NCBI GenBank assembly: GCA_046727735.1
Contig: JBKPDF010000025.1
Location: forward strand, 1-64,000
DNA from: AP-16 sp046727735
GTDB lineage: Bacteria; Pseudomonadota; Alphaproteobacteria; Rhizobiales; Xanthobacteraceae
Direction: 5' to 3'
Length of the DNA stretch: 64,000 bases
In this document: positions 1 to 8,697 of the stretch, piece after piece
Position numbering within the stretch: the first letter of the stretch is position 1
Layout of the letters: each line of letters opens with the position of its first letter
Notes under the pieces: model-generated
Database searches by the model: none
Told to the model about the DNA's origin: nothing
The model's input: the letters and a program-made list of their open reading frames with translations, nothing else
Program-made: the position numbers and the translations under genes

Positions 1-337
1 CGTTGGCGGGGGCGGGGGGGGGGGGGGCTTTTAATTCCCCCCTCGCTGGGGGTGTTTCTCCCCCCCCCCGGTGGGGGGTGGTGGGGGCGCGCCCAACACG
101 ATCTGACATGTCGAATGAAGGCCCGAGCCCCCTCACCTCACCCCTCTCCCCTGCGGGGAGAGGGAGGAGAATGCCGCTCGACCGGAACGAGTTGCGACTG
201 CCCTGCTGCGCCAATTGCGGCCTGCGCTGGAGCCTGTGAGGCGACGCGTAAGGGCCGCGCGAGTTCTTACCTCTCCCCGATGGGGAGAGGTCGATCCTCG
301 CCGAAGGCGAGGATCGGGTGAGGGGGTCACGATCGAG
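1..337. repeat. Low-quality end plus CTCTCCCC-type repeats
   Basis: No gene is supported here. Bases 1-90 are dominated by G and C homopolymers, typical of an unreliable contig end. From about 130 the DNA holds hairpin units built on CCCTCTCCCC and GGGGAGAGGG arms (about 130-173, 268-331 and, past this interval, 358-405). They belong to the same family as the long inverted repeats at 4551, 35811 and 60479. Open frames through this DNA are repeat-encoded and are not called as genes. Confidence 0.7.
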
Positions 338-1135
338 ATGACAAACAGAGACCCGAGCCCCCTCACCCCATCCCTCTCCCCTGCGGGGAGAGGGGGGAGA
401 ACGCCGCTCGACCGGACCGAAACGGGATTCGCCAATCATTGCGAGCCCGCCGTTGGTGTCGCACTCATCATCCCCGTGCTCAACGAGGCGGAGACGATCG
501 CCGACGTCGTGCGCGCAGTGCCGTGCGAGGCAGTCGCCGAAATTATCGTGGTCGACGGCGGCAGCACGGACGACACCATTTCCCGCGCCCGAGATGCGGG
601 CGCGCGCGTGATCGTCGAACCACGGTCGGGATATGGCGCGGCATGCCTGGCGGGCACGCGCGCAACCGATCGGGCGATTCTCGCCTTCATCGACGGGGAC
701 GGCAGCGACGATCCCGCCGAGCTTTCCCGGCTGGTGGCTCCGATTCTCGCCGGCGAGCAGGATTTCGTCATCGGCTCCCGTGCCCGCGGGATGCGCCAAA
801 AAGGCAGCATGGGCGCGCATCAGCTCGTCGCCGGACACGTGGCCGGGCTATGCATGCGCGCGCTCTACGGCGTGCGCTATACCGACATGTGCCCGCTGCG
901 CGCGATCCGGCGCGATGCGCTCGAGAAGCTCGGCATGCGCGAGAGGACCTACGGGTGGAATCTCGAAATGCAGATGCGCGCGGCACGCGCCGGATTGCGC
1001 ATCCTCGAGCTTCCGGTGCGTCACCGCGTTCGGGCCGGCGGCGCCTCGAAAGTCGCGGGCAGCCTCGCGGGATCGATCCGGGCGACGTGGCAGATCGCGA
1101 CCGCATTCCTGCGCATTGCGCGCGAGAAGCAGTGA
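338..1135 (+). CDS. Family 2 glycosyltransferase
   Basis: The protein has the GT-A fold start ALIIPVLNEAETI, then VVDGGSTDDT, and a DxD-like metal/nucleotide site in IDGDGSDDP, so it should transfer a sugar from a nucleotide- or polyprenyl-linked donor, as in the DPM1/DPG synthase branch of GT2. There is no C-terminal membrane anchor, so it is probably a soluble or peripheral cytoplasmic enzyme. The start is uncertain. ATG 338 is the nearest ATG in frame, but the first ~35 residues are encoded by repeat DNA and the domain begins only near base 449. The alpha/beta hydrolase follows after 13 bases and probably shares its transcript. Acceptor unknown. Confidence 0.8.
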   Translation: MTNRDPSPLTPSLSPAGRGGRTPLDRTETGFANHCEPAVGVALIIPVLNEAETIADVVRAVPCEAVAEIIVVDGGSTDDTISRARDAGARVIVEPRSGYGAACLAGTRATDRAILAFIDGDGSDDPAELSRLVAPILAGEQDFVIGSRARGMRQKGSMGAHQLVAGHVAGLCMRALYGVRYTDMCPLRAIRRDALEKLGMRERTYGWNLEMQMRAARAGLRILELPVRHRVRAGGASKVAGSLAGSIRATWQIATAFLRIAREKQ

Positions 1136-1148
1136 ATCGAGGGCTCAC

Positions 1149-2081
1149 TTGAACAACCGATCGAGCGATTTGCCTGATCTCGAAGTGCGCGCGCCGGCGC
1201 CCGAATGGTTTCGCTGGGCGCTCGCGCGCTCCAAGCAGTCACGGCACGTCGTCGTCGAGGGCTGCCCGATCCATTATCTGCTCTGGCCCGCCGAGGCGTC
1301 GGCCGAGCACGACCGCGGGCTGCTGTTCGTCCACGGCGGCGGCGCGCACGCGCATTGGTGGAGCTTCATTGCCCCCTATTTCGTGCGCGACTTCCGGGTG
1401 GCGGCGATCGATCTGTCCGGCATGGGCGACAGCGGGCGGCGGCAGACCTACGGCTCCGACATCCGCGCCGCCGAGATGCGCGCGGTGATCGCCGACGCGC
1501 CGCTCGGCGCGCGGCCGTTCGTGATCGGCCACAGCTTCGGCGGCTTCATGACCATGAAGCTCGCCTCGCAATATGGCGACGAGCTCGCCGGCGCCGTGAT
1601 CGTCGATTCGCCGATCCGATCGCCCGAAGAGGAGATCGCGCGCCCGCTCACGCCGCCCAACTGGGGCAACAAGAAAATCTATCCGAGCTTCGAGGCGGCG
1701 CTCGCGCGCTTCCGGCTGATGCCGCCGCAGCCCTGCGAGAACGAGTTCATCGTCGAGTACATCGCGCGGCATTCGCTGATGCGCGTCGAGGGCGGCTGGA
1801 CCTGGAAATTCGACGGCGCGGCGATCGGCGCGCGGCGCTTCGGCGAGCCGTTCCGGGAATATCTGCAGGCGGTCACTTGCCGCGCCGCGCTGATGTTCGG
1901 CGAGCGCAGCGCACTCGTCTCGCGCAAGACCGCCGCCTACATGTCGCAGCTGATGGGGCCCAAAGCGCCGATCGTGGAAGTGCCCGAGGCGCAGCATCAC
2001 GTGATGCTCGACCAGCCGCTCGCGTTCGTCGCCGCGCTGCGCACGCTGCTGCAGAGCTGGATCCGCGCCGAGGACGGTTGA
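1149..2081 (+). CDS. Alpha/beta hydrolase
   Basis: A 310-residue alpha/beta-hydrolase fold enzyme. It shows the oxyanion-region HGGGAHAHWW, the nucleophile elbow GHSFGG, and a C-terminal histidine in AQHHVMLDQP, as in epoxide hydrolase/esterase-type members. There is no signal peptide, so it should be cytoplasmic. I chose TTG 1149 because homology-like sequence begins right after it and the upstream part of the frame overlaps the glycosyltransferase gene. The 13-base gap suggests co-transcription with that gene. Substrate cannot be told from sequence; ester or C-C hydrolysis are both possible. Confidence 0.8.
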   Translation: MNNRSSDLPDLEVRAPAPEWFRWALARSKQSRHVVVEGCPIHYLLWPAEASAEHDRGLLFVHGGGAHAHWWSFIAPYFVRDFRVAAIDLSGMGDSGRRQTYGSDIRAAEMRAVIADAPLGARPFVIGHSFGGFMTMKLASQYGDELAGAVIVDSPIRSPEEEIARPLTPPNWGNKKIYPSFEAALARFRLMPPQPCENEFIVEYIARHSLMRVEGGWTWKFDGAAIGARRFGEPFREYLQAVTCRAALMFGERSALVSRKTAAYMSQLMGPKAPIVEVPEAQHHVMLDQPLAFVAALRTLLQSWIRAEDG

Positions 2082-2113
2082 CGGGTCGCTCGAGCACCAT
2101 ACTTCGATCCGAA

Positions 2114-2220
2114 CGTCGTCCCGGAAGCCGCGCAAGCGGCTATCCGGGACCCATGAACACCGCTCTCCCGATCCCGCACGGTCGGTGGTCATGGGTCCCC
2201 GCTTTCGCGGGGACGACGGG
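2114..2220. repeat. GTCGTCCCGG-type inverted repeat
   Basis: An imperfect long inverted repeat running from GTCGTCCCGG through CCGGGACCCATGA to a perfect hairpin (GTCCCCGC, TTTC loop, GCGGGGAC) and closing with GACGACGGG. It fills the gap between two convergent genes. Related copies lie at 34231, 62930 and, more distantly, 55851. Such elements are common between genes of Bradyrhizobium relatives; a terminator or mRNA-stabilising role is possible. Confidence 0.7.
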
Positions 2221-2238
2221 GCACGTATCTCGTCCGTG

Positions 2239-2967
2239 TCAATGCTGCAGGATTTTCGACAAGAACGTCTGCGCGCGGCGGCTGCGCGGTTTTTCGAAGA
2301 AATCCGCGGTCGGCGCGTCCTCGACGATCTCGCCGCGGTCCATGAACACCACGCGGCGCGCGACCTGGCGGGCAAAACCCATCTCGTGCGTGACCACGAT
2401 CATCGTCATGCCGTCCTGCGCCAGCGCCACCATGACGTCGAGCACCTCCTTGATCATCTCAGGATCGAGCGCCGAGGTCGGCTCGTCGAACAGCATGGCG
2501 ATCGGATCCATCGCCAGCGCCCGCGCGATCGCGACCCGCTGCTGCTGGCCTCCGGAAAGCTGGCCCGGATATTTGTGCGCGTGCTCGCGCAAGCCGACGC
2601 GGTCGAGCAGCCGCATCGCCTTGCCGACGCTCCCTTCCCGGCTTCGTCCGAGCACCTTGACCTGCGCCAGCGTCAGATTGCGGGTGACGGTGAGGTGCGG
2701 AAACAGCTCGAAATGCTGAAACACCATGCCGATGCGCGCCCGCAGCTTGGGCAGATCGGTCCTCCGATCGCCGACCGAGATGCCGTCGACGAGGATCTCG
2801 CCTTTTTCGAACGGCTCGAGCCCGTTCACGCATTTGATCAGCGTCGACTTGCCGGACCCCGAAGGGCCGCACACGACCACGACCTCGCCCTTGGCGACCG
2901 AGGTCGAGCAGCTCTTGAGCACTTGGACCGCGCCGTACCATTTGCTCAAGTCGCGGATCTCGATCAT
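2239..2967 (-). CDS. gltL: Glutamate/aspartate ABC importer ATPase
   Basis: ATP-binding subunit of a polar amino acid importer, 242 residues, the usual GlnQ/GltL length. Visible are Walker A GPSGSGKST (about residue 34), the signature LSGGQQQR, Walker B AMLFDEPTSALDPE and the switch histidine in VVTHEMGF. It should couple ATP hydrolysis to the two permeases encoded just upstream; the gltK stop lies 10 bases before this ATG. The order gltI-gltJ-gltK-gltL matches the enterobacterial glutamate/aspartate system. The exact substrate rests on the GltI match. Confidence 0.92.
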   Translation of the reverse strand: MIEIRDLSKWYGAVQVLKSCSTSVAKGEVVVVCGPSGSGKSTLIKCVNGLEPFEKGEILVDGISVGDRRTDLPKLRARIGMVFQHFELFPHLTVTRNLTLAQVKVLGRSREGSVGKAMRLLDRVGLREHAHKYPGQLSGGQQQRVAIARALAMDPIAMLFDEPTSALDPEMIKEVLDVMVALAQDGMTMIVVTHEMGFARQVARRVVFMDRGEIVEDAPTADFFEKPRSRRAQTFLSKILQH

Positions 2968-2977
2968 GGGCGCGGAC

Positions 2978-3670
2978 TCAGCGCACGATCGCGATGCGGC
3001 GCTGCAGCAGACGCACGCAGTGCGAGGCGGCGAGCGAGATCACGAAATAGACCAGCGCGGCGAACAGATACATTTCCACCAGCCGGCCGTCGCGCTGCGC
3101 GATCTTGGAGGCCGCGCCGAGAAAATCGGTGATCGACAGCACGTAGACGAGCGAGGTGTCCTGAAACAGGATGATGGTTTGCGTGAGCAGCACGGGAACC
3201 ATGTTGCGGAACGCCTGCGGCAGCACGACGTAGGCCATCGTCGCCGGGTAGCGCATGCCGAGCGCCTGCGCGGCGAATACCTGGCCGCGCGGAATCGATT
3301 GGATCCCGGCCCGCATGATCTCGCAGAAATACGCGGCTTCGAACACCATGAAGGTCACGAGCGAGGAAGCGAACGGGCCGACCCGGATCGGCCGCGCGGC
3401 GCCGGTCAGCCACTGCCCGAGATACGGCACCAGGAAATAGATCCAGAAGATCATCAGCACCAGCGGCACCGAGCGCATCAGGTTGACGTAGCCGGCCGCG
3501 AACAGCGACAGCGGGGTGAAGCCGGAGAGCCGCATCAGCGCCAACAGCGTGCCGAACACGATCCCGCCGAGGGTCGCCAGGAATGTCAGCGTCAGCGTGA
3601 AGGTCATGCCGTCGTAGAACAGATACGGCAGCGAGCGCAGGACGATGTCGAAGTCGAAATTGGCGAACAT
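2978..3670 (-). CDS. gltK: Glutamate/aspartate ABC importer permease
   Basis: A 230-residue HisM-type inner membrane permease with several hydrophobic helices and the cytoplasmic EAA loop near AAQALGMRYPATMAYVVLPQ, which docks on the ATPase. The N-terminus NFDFDIVLRSLPYLFYDGM is characteristic of GltK proteins. It lies 6 bases after gltJ and 10 before gltL in one minus-strand operon. It should form the membrane channel as a heterodimer with GltJ. Confidence 0.9.
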   Translation of the reverse strand: MFANFDFDIVLRSLPYLFYDGMTFTLTLTFLATLGGIVFGTLLALMRLSGFTPLSLFAAGYVNLMRSVPLVLMIFWIYFLVPYLGQWLTGAARPIRVGPFASSLVTFMVFEAAYFCEIMRAGIQSIPRGQVFAAQALGMRYPATMAYVVLPQAFRNMVPVLLTQTIILFQDTSLVYVLSITDFLGAASKIAQRDGRLVEMYLFAALVYFVISLAASHCVRLLQRRIAIVR

Positions 3671-3676
3671 GCCGGC

Positions 3677-4426
3677 TCAGTCCGCGGTGGCCGGCGGCGC
3701 CATGCCGATGAAGCCCGGGACCGCCACCGCGCGCTCGGTGCGGCGCATCGCGAACGTCACCACGATGTTGATCGCGATGTAGATCAGCGTGGCGGCGGTG
3801 AACGCCTCGAATACCTGGAACGAGAACTCCTGCATCGAGCGCGCCCGCGCGGTCAGCTCCATGAGGCCGATGGTCAGCGCCACCGCGCTGTTCTTGATCA
3901 CGTTGAGGAATTCCGAGGTGAGCGGCGGCAGGATGATGCGATAGGCCATCGGCAGCAGCACGTAGCCATAGGCTTGCGGCAGCGTGAGGCCGAGCGCGAG
4001 CGCGGCGAGGCGCTGTCCGCTGGCGAGGCTGGAAATCCCGGCGCGCACCTGCTCGGCCACCCGCGCCGAGGTGTAGAAGCCGAGCGCGACGACGGCGGTA
4101 TAGAACGAGGCCTCGGGCAGTTGCTTGAGCCAGGTCCCGACCGCGCGCGGGACGAGCTCCGGCAGGACGAAATACCACAGGAACATCTGCACCAGCAGCG
4201 GCACGTTGCGGAACAGCTCGACATAGGCGTTGCCGAAGCGCACGAGCCACGGGTGCGGCGTCGTGCGTATCACGCCCACGACCGATCCGAACAGGAGCGC
4301 GAGCATCCACGCGGCGAGCGCGGTAGAGAGCGTCCACGCCGTCCCGAGCAGAAGCGTCTGCATATAGGTGTGCGAGGCGTCCGGGGAAATCTGCCAAAAA
4401 ATTCCCCAGTCCCAGTGGTAGTTCAT
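3677..4426 (-). CDS. gltJ: Glutamate/aspartate ABC importer permease
   Basis: A 249-residue permease of the HisM/GltJ family. The N-terminus MNYHWDWGIFWQISPD is typical of GltJ. An EAA loop is seen at LAALALGLTLPQAYGYVLLP, and about five hydrophobic segments span the protein. It pairs with GltK (6 bases downstream). It is separated from gltI by about 309 bases holding a long inverted repeat, so membrane-protein expression may be lower than that of the binding protein, as in the malE-malF arrangement. Confidence 0.9.
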   Translation of the reverse strand: MNYHWDWGIFWQISPDASHTYMQTLLLGTAWTLSTALAAWMLALLFGSVVGVIRTTPHPWLVRFGNAYVELFRNVPLLVQMFLWYFVLPELVPRAVGTWLKQLPEASFYTAVVALGFYTSARVAEQVRAGISSLASGQRLAALALGLTLPQAYGYVLLPMAYRIILPPLTSEFLNVIKNSAVALTIGLMELTARARSMQEFSFQVFEAFTAATLIYIAINIVVTFAMRRTERAVAVPGFIGMAPPATAD

Positions 4427-4735
4427 GGCAGAGGCTCAGGTTTTCCGGACGGCGCGGCGGGAATCGTCGTGACGCGATCCGGGATTCAGCATTAGAGCAC
4501 GGTTCGACATCGGACCCGCCACTATGGTTCGGCCGCACCGCACGCTCGCTTTCCCTCTCCCCTTGTGGGAGAGGGTGGCGAGGCGGCGCACGCCGCCGAG
4601 CCGGGTGAGGGGTGATGGCTCGAGTTTATACCCCTCACCCGGCTCGTTGCTCGTTTGAGCTCGCAACGAGCCCCCCTCTCCCACAGGGGGAGAGGGGACG
4701 GAGTATGCCTCGCGCCAAGCGCACCGGATCGTGAT
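4427..4735. other. gltI-gltJ spacer with repeat
   Basis: A 309-base stretch without a gene inside an otherwise tight importer operon. About half of it is the CTCTCCCC-type inverted repeat at 4551-4697. The rest shows no promoter or coding signal that I can recognise. Confidence 0.6.
4551..4697. repeat. CTCTCCCC-type long inverted repeat
   Basis: Two small hairpins (CCCTCTCCCC with TGGGAGAGGG at the left, CCCTCTCCCACAGGGGGAGAGG at the right shortened to its arms) flank a larger palindrome made of GCCGGGTGAGGGG and CCCCTCACCCGGC. The whole can fold into a clover-like RNA. Related elements are at 35811 and 60479 and in the first 405 bases. Here it sits between gltI and gltJ and would be transcribed. 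Confidence 0.8.
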
Positions 4736-5641
4736 CTAATACACGGCCGGATCGCCGCTGTCGGTCGGGCTCGCCACCACCTTCTTGAACGCGGCGCTCA
4801 TCGGCAGGTTGAGGTTGATGCCCTTCGGCGGGATCGGCTTCAGGAACCACTTCTCGTAGATGCCGTTGATGTCGCCGCTCTTGTAGATCGTGACCATCGC
4901 CGCATCGACCACCTTCTTGAAGTCGGGATCGTCGCGCCGCAGCATGATGCCATACGGCTCGACCGAGAGCGCATCGGCGGAGATGACGTAGTCCTGGGGC
5001 GACTTCGAGCTAGCGACCAGGCTGTAGAGCAGGATGTCGTCCATTACGAAGGCGGCGGTGCGGTCGGTCTCGACCATCAGGAACGCCTCGGCGTGATCCT
5101 TGGCGGCCAGAATGTTGAGGCCGAGGTTCTTCTGCGCGCCGATCTCGGTGATCTGCTTGATGTTGGTGGTCCCCGAGGTCGAGACGATGGTCTTGTTGCG
5201 CAGGTCCTCGACGCTCTTGAGATCCGCCGACTTCTTCGAGACGAAGCGGTTGGCCGTGACGAAATGCGTGATGGTGAACGAGACCTGCTTCTGCCGCTCC
5301 AGATTGTTGGTGGTCGAGCCGCATTCGAGATCGATGGTGCCGTTCGCCATCAGCGGAATGCGGGTGGCGGAGGTGACCGGGTTGAGCTTCACTTCGAGCT
5401 TGTCGACCTTCAATTCCTTCCTCACCGCGTCGACGATGCGGTAGCAAAGATCCATGGCGTAGCCGATGACCTGCTGCTTGTCGTCGTAATAGGAGAACGG
5501 GACCGAGGACTCACGGTGGCCGAGCGTGATCTCGCCGCTGTCCTTGATCTTTTTCAGCGTGCCGGTGAGTTCGCCGGCGAGCGCCGGGGTCGCCGCGAGA
5601 CCGGCCGCGGCGAGCGCGGCGATCGTCCAGTTCCAACGCAT
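4736..5641 (-). CDS. gltI: Glutamate/aspartate-binding periplasmic protein
   Basis: A 301-residue solute-binding protein with a cleavable signal peptide ending near PALAGE. The mature part carries the block HRESSVPFSYYDDKQQVIGY, then ECGSTTNNLERQKQVSF, SGTTNIKQI and AKDHAEAFLMVETDRTAAFVMDD. These are hallmarks of E. coli GltI-type glutamate/aspartate binding proteins. It delivers substrate to GltJK in the periplasm. It is first in the minus-strand gltIJKL cluster, with a 248-base divergent region upstream shared with the CUT1 importer genes. Confidence 0.93.
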   Translation of the reverse strand: MRWNWTIAALAAAGLAATPALAGELTGTLKKIKDSGEITLGHRESSVPFSYYDDKQQVIGYAMDLCYRIVDAVRKELKVDKLEVKLNPVTSATRIPLMANGTIDLECGSTTNNLERQKQVSFTITHFVTANRFVSKKSADLKSVEDLRNKTIVSTSGTTNIKQITEIGAQKNLGLNILAAKDHAEAFLMVETDRTAAFVMDDILLYSLVASSKSPQDYVISADALSVEPYGIMLRRDDPDFKKVVDAAMVTIYKSGDINGIYEKWFLKPIPPKGINLNLPMSAAFKKVVASPTDSGDPAVY

Positions 5642-5889
5642 GGTGTCCTCCCCTGCCCGGCCGCGGCGCGGATCGACGTCCGCGGCATGCGGGGACGATC
5701 ATCGCCCAGAACGGGCGCTTGCGTCTACAGCGCGGCGGGCCCTCGGCGGCGCTGCGCCGCACATCGCAATGCGCGTCGTCGCCTCAAGAAGCCCGGTTTA
5801 CCCTGGCAGGAGAGGCGCGGAACGGCTAGTGTTGCCCCAGCCCGGCATTGGAGTAATGTCACGGCCCAGAAACTTCAGGGAGGATTTCC
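5642..5889. promoter_or_regulatory. Divergent promoter region gltI / CUT1 importer
   Basis: A 248-base gap between divergent importers must contain promoters for both. No clear operator dyad is recognisable. The only clear signal is the ribosome binding site CAGGGAGGA just ahead of ATG 5890. Confidence 0.4.
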
Positions 5890-7221
5890 ATGGCACGTGT
5901 TAGTCGGCGCAATTTCCTGAAACTTTCCGGCGGCGGCGCGCTCGCGGCGAAGGCCGGCGGCATGGCCGCCATTCTCGCCTCCGGCCGCGCGCCGGCATTC
6001 GCGCAGGCGACCACCGTGCACTGGCTGCGCTGGGTCGATTTCGTGCCGGCCTCCGACGAGGTGCTGCGCAAGGAGATCGTGCCGGAATGCCAGAAGGCGC
6101 TCGGGATCACGCTCAATCTCGAGACCATCAACGGCAACGACATCCAGGCGCGCACGACGGCGGCGATCCAATCGGGCTCCGGCCCCGACGTGATCTGCGG
6201 CCTCAACAATTGGCCGCAGCTCTATGCGGAGAGTATCGTCGACGTCAGCGAGCTCGCCGAAGAGATCGGCAAGGCGCAGGGCGGCTATTACGAGGAATCC
6301 CGGGTGGTCGCCAACGACGGCAAGAAATGGGTGGCGCTGCCTTGGTGCGTTCTCGGCGCGCAGCTCGCCTACCGCAAGTCCTGGTTCGAGGAGATCGGAT
6401 ATCCGGCCGGCAAGTTCCCGCAGACCTGGGAGGAATATCACGCCGCCGGCAGGAAGCTGAAAGCCAACGGACGCCCGCTCGGTCAGACGCTCGGCCACAC
6501 CTTCGGCGACGCGCCGACGTTCACCTACGCCTATCTGTGGTCTTGGGGCGGCAAGGAAGTCGAGACCGACGGCAACACCGTCGTGCTCGACGGCAAGCCG
6601 GCGATCGATTCCGTGAAGTTCATGGCGACGTTCTGGAAGGACGCGCACGACGAGGGCGGGCTTGCCTGGGACGACACCAACAACAACCGCGCTTTCCTCT
6701 CCGGCACTATCAGCTCGACCCTCAACGGCGCCTCGATCTATCTCGAGGCGAAGCGCAAGCCCACGACGTATCTGAGCGAGAAGGGCACGCCGCTGTGGGA
6801 GGACATCCTGCACTCGCCGCTGCCCAAGGGCCCCGCCGGCCAGTTCGGCTATCACCTGCCGATGTCGAACATGCTGATGGGGTATTCCAAGAATCAGAAG
6901 GCTGCCAAGGACTTCCTGCGCTGGATGACGTCGAAAGACGTCTATCAGAAATGGTTCAACTCGCAGCAGGGCTACTCGGTCGGCCCCGCCAAGGTCTGGG
7001 AGCAGGACCCGCTGTGGCAGAAGGATCCGGTGATGTTGCCGTTCCGCTCCGCGGCGGCCGCCGGGCGGTTCCCCGGCTATGCCGGGCCCGCCGACCGCAA
7101 GGCCGCCGAGGTGCTGAGCAAATACATCATCACCGACATGTACGCCAAAGCCGTGCAGGGCACGCCGGCCGAGGAGGCGGTGAAATGGGCGCACGGCGAG
7201 GTGAAGAAGATCCACAGCTGA
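5890..7221 (+). CDS. CUT1-type ABC substrate-binding protein, copy 1
   Basis: A 443-residue family 1 extracellular solute-binding protein. The N-terminus SRRNFLKLSGGGALAA is a twin-arginine signal with a cleavage-like APAFAQA, so the protein is probably exported folded to the periplasm. The mature protein has the fold typical of sugar or glycerol-phosphate binders, with motifs such as GSGPDVICGLNNWPQLY and AKDFLRWMTS. Start supported by the GGGAGGA ribosome site. A close paralogue follows 88 bases downstream, before two permease genes and an ATPase gene. Substrate unknown; sugars or polyols are the usual cargo of the CUT1 family. Confidence 0.88.
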   Translation: MARVSRRNFLKLSGGGALAAKAGGMAAILASGRAPAFAQATTVHWLRWVDFVPASDEVLRKEIVPECQKALGITLNLETINGNDIQARTTAAIQSGSGPDVICGLNNWPQLYAESIVDVSELAEEIGKAQGGYYEESRVVANDGKKWVALPWCVLGAQLAYRKSWFEEIGYPAGKFPQTWEEYHAAGRKLKANGRPLGQTLGHTFGDAPTFTYAYLWSWGGKEVETDGNTVVLDGKPAIDSVKFMATFWKDAHDEGGLAWDDTNNNRAFLSGTISSTLNGASIYLEAKRKPTTYLSEKGTPLWEDILHSPLPKGPAGQFGYHLPMSNMLMGYSKNQKAAKDFLRWMTSKDVYQKWFNSQQGYSVGPAKVWEQDPLWQKDPVMLPFRSAAAAGRFPGYAGPADRKAAEVLSKYIITDMYAKAVQGTPAEEAVKWAHGEVKKIHS

Positions 7222-7309
7222 CGCGCACCACGGCACGTTCCGCGGGCGGATGAGATGTCTCACCCGCCCGCCAACAATAAAACAAGACCACCGGAGGGGA
7301 GGACACCAT

Positions 7310-8641
7310 ATGGCTGGTTTCAGTCGGCGCAATTTCCTGAAATTGTCCGGCGGCGGCGCGCTCGCCGCTTCCGCGGGGATGACCGGTATTCTCGCCTGCG
7401 GCCGCGCCCCGGCCTACGCGCAAGCGACGAGCCTGCACTGGCTGCGCTGGAACGATTTCGTCCCGGCTTCCGACCAGCTGCTCAAGGGCGAGATGGCGGC
7501 CGAGTGCGAGAAGGCGCTCGGCATCAAGCTCACGATCGAGACCATCAACGGCAACGACATCCAGGCCCGCGTCACCTCGGCAGTGCAATCGGGGTCGGGG
7601 CCGGACATCGTCTGCGCGCTCAACAATTGGCCGCAGCTCTACGCCGATAGCCTTGCCGACGTCAGCGACGTCGCCGAGGAGCTCGGCAAGGCGCAAGGCG
7701 GCTTCTACGAGACGTCCAAGGTGGTGGCGAACAACGGCAAGCGCTGGATCGCCGTGCCTTGGAGCATCGTCGGCCTGCAGATCGCCTACCGGAAGTCCTG
7801 GTTCGAGGAAATCGGCTATTCCGGCGGCAAGTTCCCGGAGACCTGGGAGGCGCTGCGCGAGGCCGGCAAGAAGCTCAAGGCGCAGGGCCGGCCGGTCGGC
7901 CAGACCCTCGGCCACACCTTCGGCGACGCGCCGGCCTTCACCTATCCGTACCTGTGGTCGTGGGGCGGCAGGGAGGTCGAGGCCGACGGCAAGACCGTGG
8001 TGCTCGACAGCAAGGAGACCGTCGAATCCGTGAAATTCATGGTCGGCTTCTGGAAGGACGCGCTCGACGAGGGCGGCCTTGCCTGGGACGACGCCAGCAA
8101 CAACCGCGCGTTCCTCTCCGGCACCTGCAGCGCGACCAACAACGGCGCCTCGATCTACATCGAGGCCTTGCGCAAGCCCGACGCCTACCGGTCCGAGAAA
8201 GGCGACGCGCTGAAGGAAGACATCCTGCACGCCCCGCTGCCCAAAGGGCCGGGCGGCCAGTTCAGCTTCCACGTGCCGTTCTCGAACATGGTGATGGGCT
8301 ATTCGAAGAATCAGAAGCCGGCGAAGGAATTCCTGCGCTGGATCACGTCGAAGCCGGTGTTCGACAAATGGTTCACCACCCAGAAGGGGTTTTCCGTCGG
8401 CTCGACCACGGACTGGGAGAAGCACAAGCTGTGGGACGACGACCCGGTCATGCTGCCGTACCGGTCGGCGGCGCGCACCGGGCGCTTCGCCGGTTATGCC
8501 GGACCGTCCAGCCGGAAGGCGGCGGAAGTCCTGACCAAGTACATTCTCACCGACATGTACGCCAAGGCGGTGCAAGGCATGCCGCCGGACGCGGCGGTGA
8601 AATGGGCGCAGGGCGAGCTCGTCAAGATCTACGGCGGCTGA
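7310..8641 (+). CDS. CUT1-type ABC substrate-binding protein, copy 2
   Basis: Also 443 residues, colinear with copy 1 from the twin-arginine signal SRRNFLKLSGGGALAA to the C-terminal WAQGELVKI. Long stretches match nearly residue for residue (HTFGDAP, GLAWDD, SNNRAFLSGT), but the segments that usually line the ligand cleft differ in places. Start at ATG 7310 behind GGAGGGGAGGACACC. It probably arose by tandem duplication. Both proteins presumably feed the same permease pair encoded at 8698-10494. Confidence 0.88.
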   Translation: MAGFSRRNFLKLSGGGALAASAGMTGILACGRAPAYAQATSLHWLRWNDFVPASDQLLKGEMAAECEKALGIKLTIETINGNDIQARVTSAVQSGSGPDIVCALNNWPQLYADSLADVSDVAEELGKAQGGFYETSKVVANNGKRWIAVPWSIVGLQIAYRKSWFEEIGYSGGKFPETWEALREAGKKLKAQGRPVGQTLGHTFGDAPAFTYPYLWSWGGREVEADGKTVVLDSKETVESVKFMVGFWKDALDEGGLAWDDASNNRAFLSGTCSATNNGASIYIEALRKPDAYRSEKGDALKEDILHAPLPKGPGGQFSFHVPFSNMVMGYSKNQKPAKEFLRWITSKPVFDKWFTTQKGFSVGSTTDWEKHKLWDDDPVMLPYRSAARTGRFAGYAGPSSRKAAEVLTKYILTDMYAKAVQGMPPDAAVKWAQGELVKIYGG

Positions 8642-8697
8642 TCCGGCGCGATCGAGCCGCCCTGCGGCGCGCCCGGCAGCGAGTTTGAGGACACGAT

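Noticed and set aside
1..90. G-quadruplex-like tract
   Set aside because: More likely a sequencing artefact at the contig end than a structure with a role.
2726..4495. A 589-residue open frame on the plus strand across the glt genes
   Set aside because: Antisense shadow of gltJ and gltK; Arg/His/Glu-rich composition without any fold, as expected of GC-rich complementary frames.
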